DNA of 64,000 nucleotides from Rugalucina vietnamica (Eukaryota; Mollusca; Bivalvia; Lucinida; Lucinidae), in NCBI GenBank assembly GCA_964017185.1, contig OZ024872.1, forward strand, positions 44,646,188 to 44,710,187, in the 5' to 3' direction. Below, one piece after another: positions 31,002-41,671 of the stretch. The notes below the pieces were generated by a model. It worked only from the letters and a program-made list of their open reading frames with translations. It was not told the DNA's origin and did not search any database. The position numbers were made by a program, and so were the translations under genes. Numbering within the stretch: position 1 is the first letter of the stretch; each line of letters starts with the position of its first letter.

Positions 31002-32546
31002 GTCAGTAAATAGTTGAACCTGCTGAATCAGTCAGTATTTGGTTGAACCTGCTGAATCAGTCAGTATTTGGTTGAACCTGCTGAATCAGTCAGAATTTGG
31101 TTGAACCTGCTGAATCAGTCAATTATTCGATTGAACCTCCTGAATCAGTCAGTATTAAATTTTGGTTGAACCAGCTGAATCTGTCAGTTATTTGGTTGAA
31201 CCAGCTGAATCAGTCAGTATTTTGTTGAACCCCCTGAATCAGTCAGAATTTGGTTGAACCTCCTGAATCTGTCAGTATTTGGTTAAACATGCTGAATCAG
31301 TCAGAATTTGGTTGAACCTCCTGAATCTGTCAGTATTTGGTTAAACATGCTGAATCAGTCAGTATTTGGTTGAACCTGCTGAATCAGTCAATTATTCGAT
31401 TGAACCTCCTGAATCAGTCAGTATTAAATTTTGGTTGAACCAGCTGAATCTGTCAGTTATTTGGTTGAACCAGCTGAATCAGTCAGTATTTTGTTGAACC
31501 CCCTGAATCAGTCAGAATTTGGTTGAACCTCCTGAATCTGTCAGTATTTGGTTAAACATGCTGAATCAGTCAGAATTTGGTTGAAACTACTGAATAAGTC
31601 AGTATTTGGTTGAACCTACTGTATCTGTCAGTATTTGGTTAAACCTGCTGAATCAGTCAGAATTTGGATTAACCTACTGAATCAGTCAGTATTTGGTTAA
31701 ACCTGCTGAATCAGTCAGAATTTGGTTGAATCTACTAAATCAGTCAGTATTTGGTTGTCTGCTGAATCAGTCAGTATTTGGTTGAACCTGCTGAATCAGC
31801 CAGTATTTGGTTGATCCTGCTGAATCAGTCAGTATACAGCTGAACCTGCTGAATCAGTCAGTTATTCAGTTGAACCTGCTGAATCAGTCAGTATACAGTT
31901 GAACCTGCTGAATCAGTCAGTATTTGGTTGAACCTGCTGAATCAGTCAGTATACAGTTGAACCTGCTGAATCAGTCAGTATTTGGTTGAACCTGCTGAAT
32001 CAGTCAGTATACAGTTGAACCTGCTGAATCAGTCAGTATTTGGTTGAACCTGCTGAATCAGTCAGTTATTCAGTTGAACCTGCTGAATCAGTCAGTTATT
32101 CAGTTGAACCTGCTGAATCAGTCAGTATACAGTTGAACCTGCTGAATCAGTCAGTTATTCAGTTGAACCTGCTGAATCAGTCAGTATACAGTTGAACCTG
32201 CTGAATCAGTCAGTTATTCAGTTGAACCTGCTGAATCAGTCAGTTATTCAGTTGAACCTGCTGAATCAGTCAGTTATTCAGTTGAACCTGCTGAATCAGT
32301 CAGTATACAGTTGAACCTGCTGAATCAGTCAGTATTTGGTTGAACCTGCTGAATCAGTCAGTTATTCAGTTGAACCTGCTGAATCAGTCAGTTATTCAGT
32401 TGAACCTGCTGAATCAGTCAGTTATTCAGTTGAACCTGCTGAATCAGTCAGTATACAGTTGAACCTGCTGAATCAGTCAGTTATTCAGTTGAACCTGCTG
32501 AATCAGTCAGTATACAGTTGAACCTGCTGAATCAGTCAGTTATTCT
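31002..32546 (+). repeat. 28-bp minisatellite, about 55 units
   Basis: The unit 'gttgaacctgctgaatcagt' plus 'cagtatttg' type ends repeats over 1.5 kb. The first ~830 bp are diverged, with (a/t)atttgg linkers. From about 31830 the units are nearly identical and alternate between 'tatacag', 'ttattcag' and 'tatttgg' linkers. A ~200-bp segment at 31120 recurs at 31389 (offset 269). The MVEPAESVSYS-type frame is repeat translation. Confidence 0.95.
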
Positions 32547-32960
32547 GCTGCAGATTGGGTCATTTAAACTTAACACATCAGGGACAGCATCTGAAACTAT
32601 AAAAGACTAACAAAATGGGCTGGGTTCAGCTATAGCTACATAATTATTGTATGGTTTAGTTGTTTTACATCCCAATCAACAACTCTTCAGTCATGTCAGG
32701 TCAGAGCCCTTGGTCCCTGGTATTAACAAGTATTGTGGAAAGCTTAAAGTGTGTCTTGCTCAAGGACACTTAATTTTTGCATGATACCACCGATACAAGC
32801 ATGAAAATTCTTCCGTACGAAAAGCTATGTTAGCATTCAAGGAACGATGCCAGAATCCAAAAGATCATCGAACTGAACACTACGTTGGTATGTGTTAAGT
32901 TATGCAACAAGTTGCTGCAACATTTCTGTACTGCCTGCAATATTTCTGTCAGATATGATC

Positions 32961-33197
32961 GATGCCATGACATGAAGAAAAATGGTCTTTGGGGTTTCAA
33001 ACCAGGTCTGACACAAACAGGTCTGTACAGTCACTGAAGAAGGCTATAAGCTTATAATTTTGGATTTAAGAAGACGAAGAATTGTACTATCTATGTAGCG
33101 AAAACAAAGGCGCTGATCAGCTGTGCAGTTACTGCACAGCTGATCTGCGCCTTTGTTTTCGTATAGGCAAACATCTGGTTTGCTCAAGACGCGGCTC
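32961..33197 (-). mobile_element. Family B MITE
   Basis: Reverse-oriented with a diverged left terminus. Perfect TGTGCAG/CTGCACA stem (33117-33142) and right terminus 'gctcaagacgcggctc'. Confidence 0.88.
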
Positions 33198-33299
33198 ATA
33201 GAACTTCTTGCAGACAACTAGTTAACTGGGATAACAATATCATATTATTATTGGCACCAATTCTTTCCCAAGTGCAATATTTCTGCAAATTAGGCATGT

Positions 33300-33523
33300 G
33301 TATGGGAAACCTGTTTAGATTCTGAATAGGTCAGACATTAACTATACTGCATAGCTTTGGAGACTGGCTTAAGCCTTGAAATTTTGGAATAAGAAACTAA
33401 AAAGATTATACAACAATAACAGTTCATTGATAAACAAAGACGCTGATCGGCCTGTAATGCATGATCTGCAACCTGAAATTGTTTTCGGTGTATCCAAAAG
33501 TCAGATTTTCTGAGACGGTTCAA
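33300..33523 (-). mobile_element. Family B MITE, strongly degenerate
   Basis: 'gcttaagccttgaaattttgg', 'aaacaaagacgctgatcggc' and 'cagattttctgagacggttc' remain in family B order. Confidence 0.6.
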
Positions 33524-33683
33524 AGGAATTATCCATTCCAGAGAGAAACCCTAAGGAACTAATACAGAACTTAATTAGGGCTTCAAGAGATTGGTTTATA
33601 TGCAAGACGATAATCATCCAAAATAATTGCCAATTTCACTTGTCTATTTATTGTTACCATCTTCTCAATCTCAATAAAAGAAA

Positions 33684-33745
33684 TGCTGTAAAATTCAGGA
33701 ATGTTCGCAAGAACTTAATTTTCACAAATTTTCGCAAGATTCAAT
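33684..33745 (+). mobile_element. Family P MITE, left arm
   Basis: 'gctgtaaaattcaggaatgttc' and 'ttttcgcaagattcaattc' match the family at 57471. It is cut where the family D arm starts. Confidence 0.5.
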
Positions 33746-33750
33746 TCATC

Positions 33751-33866
33751 TGGGCCCAGCTGTTCAAAACTACATGTAACTATATTGTTAGTTAACAATT
33801 TGTTAAAATTTCAAACATGAATATTACAAAAACATTGTTATTTTTTGCTGATAAAATGTGAGAATC
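33751..33866 (+). mobile_element. Family D MITE, left half
   Basis: 'gggcccagctgttcaaaac' through 'gctgataaaatgtgagaatc' stops at the palindrome centre. The right half is absent. Confidence 0.65.
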
Positions 33867-33966
33867 CTTTGTATTTTATTGTATGTACTTTGTGTTCAAG
33901 CCCTTATGAGCAAGGGTCCAGTCGGATCCCCATCTGCAAAGAGATTGCCTGCCTCAACCTGTATAA

Positions 33967-34415
33967 CCGTGATGCAACCAAATTTGTTACAGCACAGATT
34001 GATGCAACATCACATAGAGCATGAAAAAATGGAGTTGAGTGTTTGGTAGCCTGGAGCCAGTTGTTCAAAACTTTGTTAGCTTAGCGTAAATGCCGACTAC
34101 ATAAGCAAATACACTGTTATTTTTTGTTGATAAAATGTAAGAATCCTTTGCATGGCAAAGGATTCTCAAATTTTATCAACAAAAAAATAACAGTGTATTT
34201 GTAATATTTATGTTTGAAATTTTTTAACAAATCGTTAACAAACGATGTCGTTAATTTTGAACAACTGGCCCCAGATTGATTTGGCTGCAACCTACAGCAA
34301 GGCAATGAACTTGTCGCAGTAGGCTGTTGCCAAAGAGATCCGGCTTCCAATCACTGCACTCGATTTTGTCACATGTCATGTGATATTGTATCAATCTTTG
34401 CACTAAAAATCACGG
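33967..34415. mobile_element. Family E MITE split by a family D insertion
   Basis: The left half 'ccgtgatgcaaccaaatttg...gtagcctg' (33967-34053) and right half 'attgatttggctgcaacc...aaatcacgg' (34274-34415) match the copy at 10073-10355. GTATA flanks both ends (33961-33965; 34416-34420). The interruption is the family D element. Confidence 0.75.
34054..34273. mobile_element. Family D MITE, complete, nested in family E
   Basis: Termini 'gccagttgttcaaaac' and 'gttttgaacaactggcc'-like. The centre is a palindrome built on 'gataaaatgtaagaatcctt' and its inverse around 'tgcatgg'. Other copies are at 35872, 41317 and, as a half, 33751. Confidence 0.8.
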
Positions 34416-34954
34416 GTATATAGAATATATCTGTTCAAAAACTTTGGGAAAATCAAGGTATACCACACACAATGAGATCAAACTAATCTTAACAATATAT
34501 CAACAACTTCTTGAATTAGGTTGAATAGTTTCAGCAGTTGAAAGAAACATTCCATTGAACTGGCCGGCAGCCAGTCAGAATTATGAATTGCATCATTTGT
34601 AAGATAGATAGGTCCATCAAAACACAGCAAAACTAGAACAGACTGCTCAGTGTATTACTGCTATGATTCAGTGATTCCAGTTGGAAATCTAGTTTTATGG
34701 TAAATGTCTACGTAAACAGACCTTCTAAATAAAATTTATGCAAGGAAGTGAGGGAACTAGTGCCAAACTATGCTGCTAAAGACATGGCTGCTCCCATTTC
34801 TTAAATACTTGAAAGTGATTCAAAAATACAGGAATTTAAGGTGCAATGTATTTGAATGTTAGAAAATAACACTGCTGCACAACAACTGTGCTGGGCAGCC
34901 TTTGGTGCCTATATACACAAGAGGTCAATATCGCACGTTCATTGGACAAAATGA

Positions 34955-35695
34955 CTAAAAACATGAAACATAGGTCATAGGCAGTAAGTGCCTGAGGGAT
35001 ATGTCACAGACAATTACTATGCAAGGTTTCACACTCCCAGCTATCACTGATGCAGAGAAAACCAAACTTTGGCATAAAAATTATCAAAGTCAATGGACCG
35101 TGAAATATAGGTCAAGGGCACCTGGTCAAGGTGCGTGCTCGAAGGGTATGTCAAGGACAATTACTATGCAAGGTTTCACATTCCCAGCTATCACTGATAT
35201 TGAGAAACCCAAACTTCTAGACAAAAAGTCAATGGACCATGAAATATATGTCAAGGGCACCGGGTCAAGGTGTGTGCTTGAAGGACAATTACTATGCAAG
35301 GTATCACACTCCCAGCTATCACTGATGCAGAAAAACCAAACTTCGAAGTAAAAATGAACCAAGTCAATGGACTGTGAAATATAGATCAAGAGCAACGTAC
35401 GGGTCAAGGTGTGGGTTTAAAGGGTATGTCAAGGACAATTACTGTGCAAGGTTTAATTCACACTCCTAGCTATCACTGATGGCGAGAAAACCGAACTTTG
35501 ATGTAAAACTTATATAACAATGTCGATGGACCGTGAAATATAGGTCAAGGACACCAGGTCAAGGTGCATGCTTGAAGGGTATGTCATGGACAATTGCTGT
35601 GCAAGGTTTCACACTAGCAGCTTTCACTGATGCAGAGGAACCAAACATTGACGTAAATGCTGACGGACGGATGGACTGACGGAAATTTGGCCTCC
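34955..35695 (+). repeat. Tandem element R, ~140-bp units
   Basis: Five units with landmark 'acaattactatgcaaggttt' (35009, 35157, 35284, 35437, 35590), each followed by 'tcactgatgcagagaaaacc' and a 'ggtcaagg' block. The array ends in a 'gacggacggatggactgacgg' microsatellite, as in families A, K, Q and S. The open frames on both strands here are repeat translations. Confidence 0.85.
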
Positions 35696-35871
35696 TAAAT
35701 GGCACCCTGGTATAAGCAGGTGTGATAAAAACCAAGTTTCTTGACATATTTAGCAATAAAATCAGCCTGACTGCTAGAACAAGACTTCTTTGATGAAGAA
35801 TATTCTCCTTCATTTATCTTTATGGCAGTTTTCAGATCATTAAAGTGTCTTCTCTGTCTGGATAAAACATC

Positions 35872-36112
35872 AGGGCCCAGTTGTTAAAAATGAATTATAT
35901 CGTTAGTTAACGATTTGCTAAAATTTCAAATATAAATATTACAAATACACTGTTATTTTTTTGTTAATAAAATGTGAGAATCCTTTGCAATGTGAGAATG
36001 GATTCTCACATTTTATCAACAAATAATAACAGTGTATTTGCTTTAAATTATGTAGTTGGCATTTACTTTAGGAGTCCAGGTCTTAACGATGATGTTAAGC
36101 TGGGCCCAGCAA
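35872..36112. mobile_element. Family D MITE
   Basis: 'cagggcccagttgttaaaa' to 'gatgttaagctgggcccag'. Central palindrome 'gagaatcc...ggattctcacattttatc'. Confidence 0.75.
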
Positions 36113-36149
36113 AAGAGCTAGAAAATAACATGCATTTTAACCCATTTTT

Positions 36150-36340
36150 GATGAATGGATTCTCCCATCATTATCAATTGGGTGTCCACTTTCATTTTTA
36201 GGACTGTTTTATTTTTTATCTCATTTTTCGATGAAATTTCTCTGTGCAAACAGAATAGCCCCAGATGGGACGCTGCGTTCTGGGGCTATACAGTGTTTGC
36301 CTATGTCCCACAAAAGGGACGCCAGGCTTATATGAGTTTA
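36150..36340 (+). mobile_element. Family H repeat
   Basis: 'gaatggattctcccatcatt', 'caaacagaatagccccagat' with an inverse arm, then 'gggacgccaggcttatatga', as at 27666-27880. Confidence 0.65.
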
Positions 36341-36518
36341 AGTCAAATTTAGAGTGGATATGTAATTCATACACCATAAACCATAAGTCTCAAAACCTAT
36401 GCCCATTCAATCATACCACACTAGTTGATCTAAATTCAGTGCATCATATAGTACTATAAAATCATGGTATCTTGACAATCACTTGAGCCAGATTTGTGTG
36501 GGAATACTCCAAACATCT

Positions 36519-36745
36519 GAGCCGCAACACAAGAAAACCGGTCTTCGGGATCTCCGACCAGGTCTAACACAAACCAGCTTGTGCAGCTACAGAAGACAGA
36601 TAGAATTTTGAAATTTTGGATTCACAAAAAAGTGAGATTGTACTATCCATGTAGCGAAAACAAAGGCGCTGATCAGCTTCGCAGTTACTGATCTGCGCCT
36701 TTGTTTTCGCAAAGGCAAAAATCTAGTTTTCTCAAGACGTGGCTC
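36519..36745 (-). mobile_element. Family B MITE, ATCT target duplication
   Basis: Reverse-oriented, flanked by ATCT (36515-36518; 36746-36749). One inner palindrome arm is deleted. Confidence 0.9.
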
Positions 36746-36749
36746 ATCT

Positions 36750-37483
36750 GAGAAAGCTACCTACTTTTTATGCCCAGGTATAAGTACAGGTATAATCATT
36801 AATCCTGCATTCCAATAACAGGTAACAATTCCCACGCCCTTCTTTCTGACACTCGCATTCCTCTCAGGGAAAATGCATATCATAATATGCCTCCTCAAGA
36901 GGAAATAGTTCTTCTGAAATCGTTCCGCCAGGTAACCGCTCAAACCAGTTTTCCGTACTCGAAAAAACGTGTTATCTTAAAAATTGGGATAAATTGCATC
37001 AATCAACGATACCTTAACATATAAACTAAAACCAAGGGGGTTTTATAATATAGCTCAATGCTGCTGCGAGAAAACATGAATAACTTAGAAGGCGTAACAC
37101 ACGCTTTGGTAGGATACAGCTTGTTTTTATTGTGTAAACAACTTTTCCATTTTTTACTCTCAATCATGTTGATAATTGCGAATGCAGGTGAGTCTGACGA
37201 AAATTCTTTAACTATAAAGTGTTGAGGGATAAATATGATATGGCGTGGTTGTTTGACTATTCCTACAAGAGTCCTCTCCCTTTAACAACCAAGATGCATT
37301 TCTTTAAATTGTTGCTTAAATTTGGGTCATGTTACTTAACCTCAGCCATCCATCAGCAGTTTACTGCTTAAAAGTGCCCACTCTTTCACCAGTAACAGTT
37401 TACATGGATTTGCTTTTCATGAAACTGCAGAAGAGGAACAGCATTCTTTCCAATAAGGATGAGGACAGGTCTTATTAAAAAGT
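36750..37483. other. No confident gene; one possible donor
   Basis: ATG at 37166 opens MLIIANA and meets a strong donor CAG|GTGAGT at 37187. The same 'cag' could equally be an acceptor. I do not call an exon. Confidence 0.25.
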
Positions 37484-37747
37484 TCTTTTTTTTTTTTTTA
37501 TTTATTTTATTTATTTTTTTTTTCAGTTTTGTGTCCCTTTCAAGATTATTTCAGCTCATATGAGACAGACCAAACAGTAGGTGGGGTAAACATGGTAGAA
37601 CTTAGAGAACAAACACTTGGCACACCAACAAGTCTCACATGTGTCCCCTGCAGAACTCGAACCCACAGCAAACACAGAGGTGAGATGATCAAACGATTAA
37701 GCATGGTAATGATATCAGCACTCTTAACCATCGGGCCATGGGGACTG
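37484..37747 (-). mobile_element. tRNA-derived SINE with AAATAAAT tail
   Basis: The minus strand starts 'cagtccccatggcccg' with A-box-like 'gatggttaagagtgctg' (37717-37733) and a good B box GGGTTCGAGTTC (37653-37664). The body ends 'gctgaaataatcttgaaag' and an A/T-rich tail follows at 37484-37523. The body's 3' half recurs at 21729-21910. It immediately abuts the 27-bp minisatellite. Confidence 0.78.
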
Positions 37748-38386
37748 CCGCACAAGATATTGACCAAGAGGCTGCCACACAAGATAATGACAAAGAGGCC
37801 GCCACACAAGTTATTGACCGAGAGGCCACCAAACAAGTTATTGACCAAGAGACCGCCATACAAATTATTGACCAAGAGGCCACCACACAAGTTATTGACC
37901 AGGAGGCTGCCACAATACTGACCAAGAGGCCATCACACAAGTTACTGACCAAGAGGCCCCCACACAAGATACTGACCAAGAGGCCATCACACAAGTTATT
38001 GACCAAGAGGCCCTCACACAAGATACTGACCAATAGGCTGCCACACAAGTTGTTGACCAAGAGGCCACCACACAAGTTATTAACCAACAGGCCGCCATAC
38101 AAGTTATTGACGAAAGGCTGCCACACAAGTTATTGACCGAGAGGCACCCACACAAGTTATTGACCAAGAGGCCGCCACACAAGTTATTGACCAAGAGGCC
38201 ACCACACAAGTTATTGACCAAGAGGCCGCCACACAAGTTATTGACCAAGAGGCCGCCACACAAGTTATTGACCAAGAGGCCGCCACACAAGTTATTGACC
38301 AAGAGGCCACCACACAAGTTATTGACCAAGAGGCCGCCACACAAGTTATTTACCGAGAAGCCGCCCCACAAGTTATTGACCAAGCT
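37748..38386 (+). repeat. 27-bp minisatellite, about 24 units
   Basis: Unit 'gccgccacacaagttattga' plus 'ccaagag'. The first part is diverged and the units from about 38150 are almost identical. Because the unit is 27 bases (nine codons) and stop-free in several frames, both strands show long frames (PPHKLLTKR, NNLCGGLLV, SITCVAASW). I regard these as non-genic. Confidence 0.95.
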
Positions 38387-38519
38387 TCAAAACTCAGATT
38401 CAAACCAGCATAGAACCATAATTAGTGCATTCCACATTGCAATACCTGCTTATTAATCACCCATCACAATCCTATACCCTTTGATTAAGGTAAGTGCTGC
38501 CTCATCAACAAGAATAAAT

Positions 38520-38740
38520 GAGCTGCTTTGTGAGAAAACCAACAATGTGGTTTCCGAACAGGTCTGACACAAACCGAGCTGTATAAGCATAGAAGATGGC
38601 TAGAGCCTGAGAATTCTGAAAGTAGCAAGTAGAGGTATTGTACTATACGTGTAGCGAAAAGAAAGGTGCTGATCAGCTTCGCGGTAACCGTGTCTTTGTT
38701 TTCCCATATATAAAATGCTAGTTTTCTCATGACACAGCTC
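38520..38740 (-). mobile_element. Family B MITE, AAAT target duplication
   Basis: Reverse-oriented, flanked by AAAT (38516-38519; 38741-38744). Half of the palindrome is deleted ('agcttcgcggtaaccgtgtctttg'). Confidence 0.9.
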
Positions 38741-38954
38741 AAATACCTAATGCTAAAACAGTGGAAAGGCTAATATCTTTTTTATTAGTGATCATTAATG
38801 TAACCACCAGTTCAAGGAAATATTTTTCACTTTCTGACAGATTTCTCTACCCAGAACTGTCAGGTCCGGTAATGTTACTGAGCATGCCATTTACAGTCAA
38901 ATGATAGGAGTTCAATCATGGTCAAGGGATACAAAATGAAGAGAAAATACTTAC

Positions 38955-38987
38955 ATTTTCATTTACAAATATGGTGATGGATTTCTT
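38955..38987 (-). CDS. Possible small exon (weak)
   Basis: On the minus strand a frame reading KKSITIFVNEN ends in phase 0 at a strong donor GTAAGTATTTT. The acceptor (taatagtag) lacks a good pyrimidine tract. It overlaps the end of the unidentified frame at 38963-39445 in another frame, so at most one is coding. Confidence 0.2.
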
Positions 38988-39445
38988 CTACTATTAAGCA
39001 TTGGAGAATTTCTCTGCACACCACTGGTAATGAGAAGATCAAAGGCCTTGAAAAATCCATTAAGCCTGCTCACAAAACAGCCCATCTTGGATGGACCTAA
39101 GTTGATAGGATCAGACAAGAAGCCAGACTGACAGCAAATTAAACAAAACAATGAAGCTGAAACAGGCTTGTAAAAAAGACTGTGTATACTATTCAGGAAC
39201 TGAACAAAAGGGTCATCTCCTGAGGCTCCTAACCACCTGAATGGTGTAACAAGTGGGGATTCATTTTTTTTTGTTCTTCTGTGCAGAAAGGTGATTTTTT
39301 TCTGGATGAGGCTCAAAGGATAATCCAATTGGGAGCTTAATAAAAACAACAGTATCTTATTTATAGCTAAAAAAAATGCATCTGCAAAAACAACCAAGTA
39401 TGTTTTCCTTCTTTTTATGATCTCCCCAAGCCTCCAAAAGTACAT
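38963..39445 (-). CDS. Unidentified 160-codon open frame
   Basis: The longest non-repetitive frame in the window. It is open from 39559, with the first ATG at 39445 (MYFWRLGEIIKRRKTYLVVF) and ends RRNPSPYL. The N-terminal half is hydrophobic and lysine-rich; the C-terminal half is more balanced (GCFVSRLNGFFKAFDLLITS). A frame this long is unlikely by chance in such AT-rich sequence, but I recognise no family. Its start overlaps one arm of a 22-bp inverted repeat (39428-39449 / 39795-39816). It may be part of an unclassified mobile element. Confidence 0.25.
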   Translation of the reverse strand: MYFWRLGEIIKRRKTYLVVFADAFFLAINKILLFLLSSQLDYPLSLIQKKITFLHRRTKKNESPLVTPFRWLGASGDDPFVQFLNSIHSLFYKPVSASLFCLICCQSGFLSDPINLGPSKMGCFVSRLNGFFKAFDLLITSGVQRNSPMLNSRRNPSPYL

Positions 39446-39816
39446 AAACAGTAGTTTGATGCATAGACAAGCTGTGTTTGATCTGTTAACAAACTTTGTT
39501 TGAGCTGTAAACAAAGCAAAGTGCAATGGGACAGACTTTTCAATCAGACAGAATACCAATCAACATGAAATTGTAGATTGATACTATGAGGTCAAGTCCC
39601 AAGAGCGGTGCCCATATTAATTTGTATGCTTGTGTCTTTGAGTTTTACAATGTCCCATTCAACATTTTTTCATTCATAAACAGTATAAACTGACAGAGGG
39701 TACTTAAATATACTATAGGGATTAAAGTGTCTTGTTCCAGGAAACAATAGGGTAGCTGTAGGTTCAAAACCTTTAACCTCCGACCTCTTACAGCGTTTAT
39801 GTACTTTTGGAGGCTT
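39428..39816. repeat. Perfect 22-bp inverted repeat pair
   Basis: 39428-39449 and 39795-39816 are exact inverses of each other ('aagcctccaaaagtacataa' plus 'ac'), about 345 bp apart. The right arm abuts a family B fragment. It is either the ends of a small element or the scar of an inverted rearrangement. Confidence 0.7.
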
Positions 39817-39890
39817 TTGTGACTGTAGAGGCCGGTTTGTGTCAGACCAAGTCAAAACCTCCGAAGACCAGTTTTCTTGCCTCGTGGTTC
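39817..39890 (+). mobile_element. Family B MITE, right-end fragment
   Basis: 'gactgtagaggccggtttgt' to 'gttttcttgcctcgtggttc', nearly identical to the right end of the adjacent complete copy, and separated from it only by AAAT. Confidence 0.85.
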
Positions 39891-39894
39891 AAAT

Positions 39895-40129
39895 GAGCCT
39901 CGTCATGAGAAAACCGGATTTTTGCCTATGCGAAAACAAAGACGCAGATCAGCTTCGCAGTAACTGCGAAGCTGATCAGCGCCTTTGTTTTCGCTACCCG
40001 GATAGTACTATCCCTCTTCTTCATAAATCCGAAATTTCAAGCTTCTAGCTCTTTTCTGTGACTGTACAGGCCGGTTTGTGTAGGACCTGGTCGGAAACCC
40101 CGAAGACCGGTTTTCTTGCCTCGTGGTTC
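39895..40129 (+). mobile_element. Family B MITE, AAAT target duplication
   Basis: Complete copy flanked by AAAT (39891-39894; 40130-40133). Perfect TTCGCAG/CTGCGAA stem. Its left AAAT is also the right flank of the fragment at 39817-39890. Confidence 0.94.
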
Positions 40130-40217
40130 AAATAGTAAATGTCTCAGTAATTATAACAATGAAGCCAAATTCAAAGATAAACTAAAGTCCAATTTAGGCC
40201 ACATTTAAAATTATTTC

Positions 40218-40564
40218 TGTTTGCCCTCTCCCTACCCTGTCTAGAAAAGTTGGGTAGGTAGGTAGGATTTTTTTTTTTTTTAATGAACTACTGTATTATG
40301 CGTTATTTTTGGTCAAAGGAATTAGCAACAATTTTGTCAGAGCTACTCACAATTACAGTTGCATTTTATGTTTTGTAGTGCTTGAACATAAGAACAAAAT
40401 ATCCAATTCGTGAGGAGGGTCATGGTTTAAATGAAAACACATTACTTTCTAGGGAAAACAATTTATCTTCTGACAGAAACATTTAAAAAAAAAAAAATTG
40501 AAAGGGCAATAGAATTTTTTGAGTAGGCCCTATTTTAGGTGAGTAGGTAGGGAGAGGGCAAACA
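40218..40564. mobile_element. Family L inverted-repeat element
   Basis: 'tgtttgccctctccctacc' at the left and its exact inverse 'ggtagggagagggcaaaca' at the right (40546-40564). Inside, 'gggtaggtaggtagga' near the left end and a T-run. Non-coding. Confidence 0.65.
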
Positions 40565-40588
40565 AACAAATTTTTATTTTTGGCCTTA

Positions 40589-41254
40589 CATGCGCAAAAA
40601 ATATGTGTGTAAATATACTCCGGTGTGTAAATATACTCCGGTGTGCAAATATACTCTGGTGTGCAAATCATCCTGTGAGTAAATTTAAATTGCGTTCGCA
40701 TGGGTTTTATCACCAGGAGTATTTTTGTATGTAAATTTATCATTTCTGGATTCAATCCTGTTCAATTTTCTGTATTTGCAAAACTAGAAGAGACTGCTTC
40801 AAGGTGTTCCCTTTTATCATCCTTTCTCGAGGAATTACTGTTAAAATGCCCCAAAACTCCTCACCAAGAATCATGGATGAAGAAATAGTGTGGCTGTTTG
40901 CACTCCATATGATCTAAAATGTGTTGAATGGCAATATACTCTTATTTAGCAACAATGTCCACTGTTCAGCAACTGTCATATAATCAGTTATGAACAAAAA
41001 ATGTGAAACTTTGTTATCTAAAAGCAGAATATTGATCATGGGTAAATTTTACTTTGCATTCGTATGGGACAAAATAGTAAATTTACACGTGTGTATTTGT
41101 AAAAATAAAATTTGCATCTGGTCAGACCCAGGAGTAAATCTACCCATATGTAAATATACTCCGGTGTGTATTTGCTTTCGCATGCACCATTTGCTTACCC
41201 CGAGTAAAATTTGCACACCGGAGTATATTTACACACGTGTATTTTTGGCGCATG
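40589..41254. mobile_element. Family M element, TIRs with repeated 'atatactccggtgtg'
   Basis: The left end 'catgcgcaaaaaatatgtgt' and the inverse of the right end 'catgcgccaaaaatacacgt' both continue into 'gtgtaaatatactccggtgt', which is repeated three times in the left arm. An internal copy occurs near 41149-41168. No transposase frame. Confidence 0.7.
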
Positions 41255-41316
41255 CGAATTGGATTCTTCAAGCATGCATAAGCACAGCAATTCTGAGGGG
41301 CCGATCAATACACCAT

Positions 41317-41490
41317 GGGGCCAGTTGTTCAAAATTAATGATGTCATTATCTATTTCAAATGGCAATATTACTTTTTGTTGAAAAAAATGTGACAAAAAA
41401 TAACAGTGCATTTGCTTTTGAAGTTGATATATAGCTAACAAATTAAGGGTTTGACAGTGTTAAGCTAAGTTTTGAACAATTGGGCCCTGG
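41317..41490. mobile_element. Family D MITE, diverged
   Basis: 'ggggccagttgttcaaaatt' to 'ttttgaacaattgggccctg', with 'aataacagtgcatttgctt' inside. Confidence 0.65.
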
Positions 41491-41584
41491 TTTTGTGTCG
41501 GCCCCTATGCTTAGTTGCTTACTATCATTCTCAAGAGTGTAGTACACAGTGTAGACTCTAATGAAACAGAAAGAAAAATCTTAC

Positions 41585-41611
41585 CTGCTCACTTCTTGTT
41601 TCTTCAGTCAT
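41585..41611 (-). CDS. Candidate short exon ending at a good donor
   Basis: On the minus strand, ATG ACT GAA GAA... gives MTEETRSEQ and ends in phase 0 at CAG|GTAAGA. It may be a first coding exon (ATG with a purine at -3) or an internal exon starting two bases upstream after 'atacttcttag'. Charged composition like the exons at 49987 and 5881. Too short for any family assignment. Confidence 0.3.
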
Positions 41612-41671
41612 GACTAAGAAGTATCCATGGTAATGCAAACAGACAAATACAACTACTGGCTAATTCAATTT

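Noticed and set aside
31002-32546. CRISPR-like regular repeats
   Set aside because: Units are contiguous with 6-8-bp variable linkers, not 30-40-bp unique spacers. The context is eukaryotic. It is a minisatellite.
37529-38456. Overlapping long open frames on both strands (HKLLTKRPP, NNLCGGLLV, SITCVAASW)
   Set aside because: All are translations of a 27-bp, stop-free minisatellite. The period is a multiple of three, so every stop-free frame stays open.
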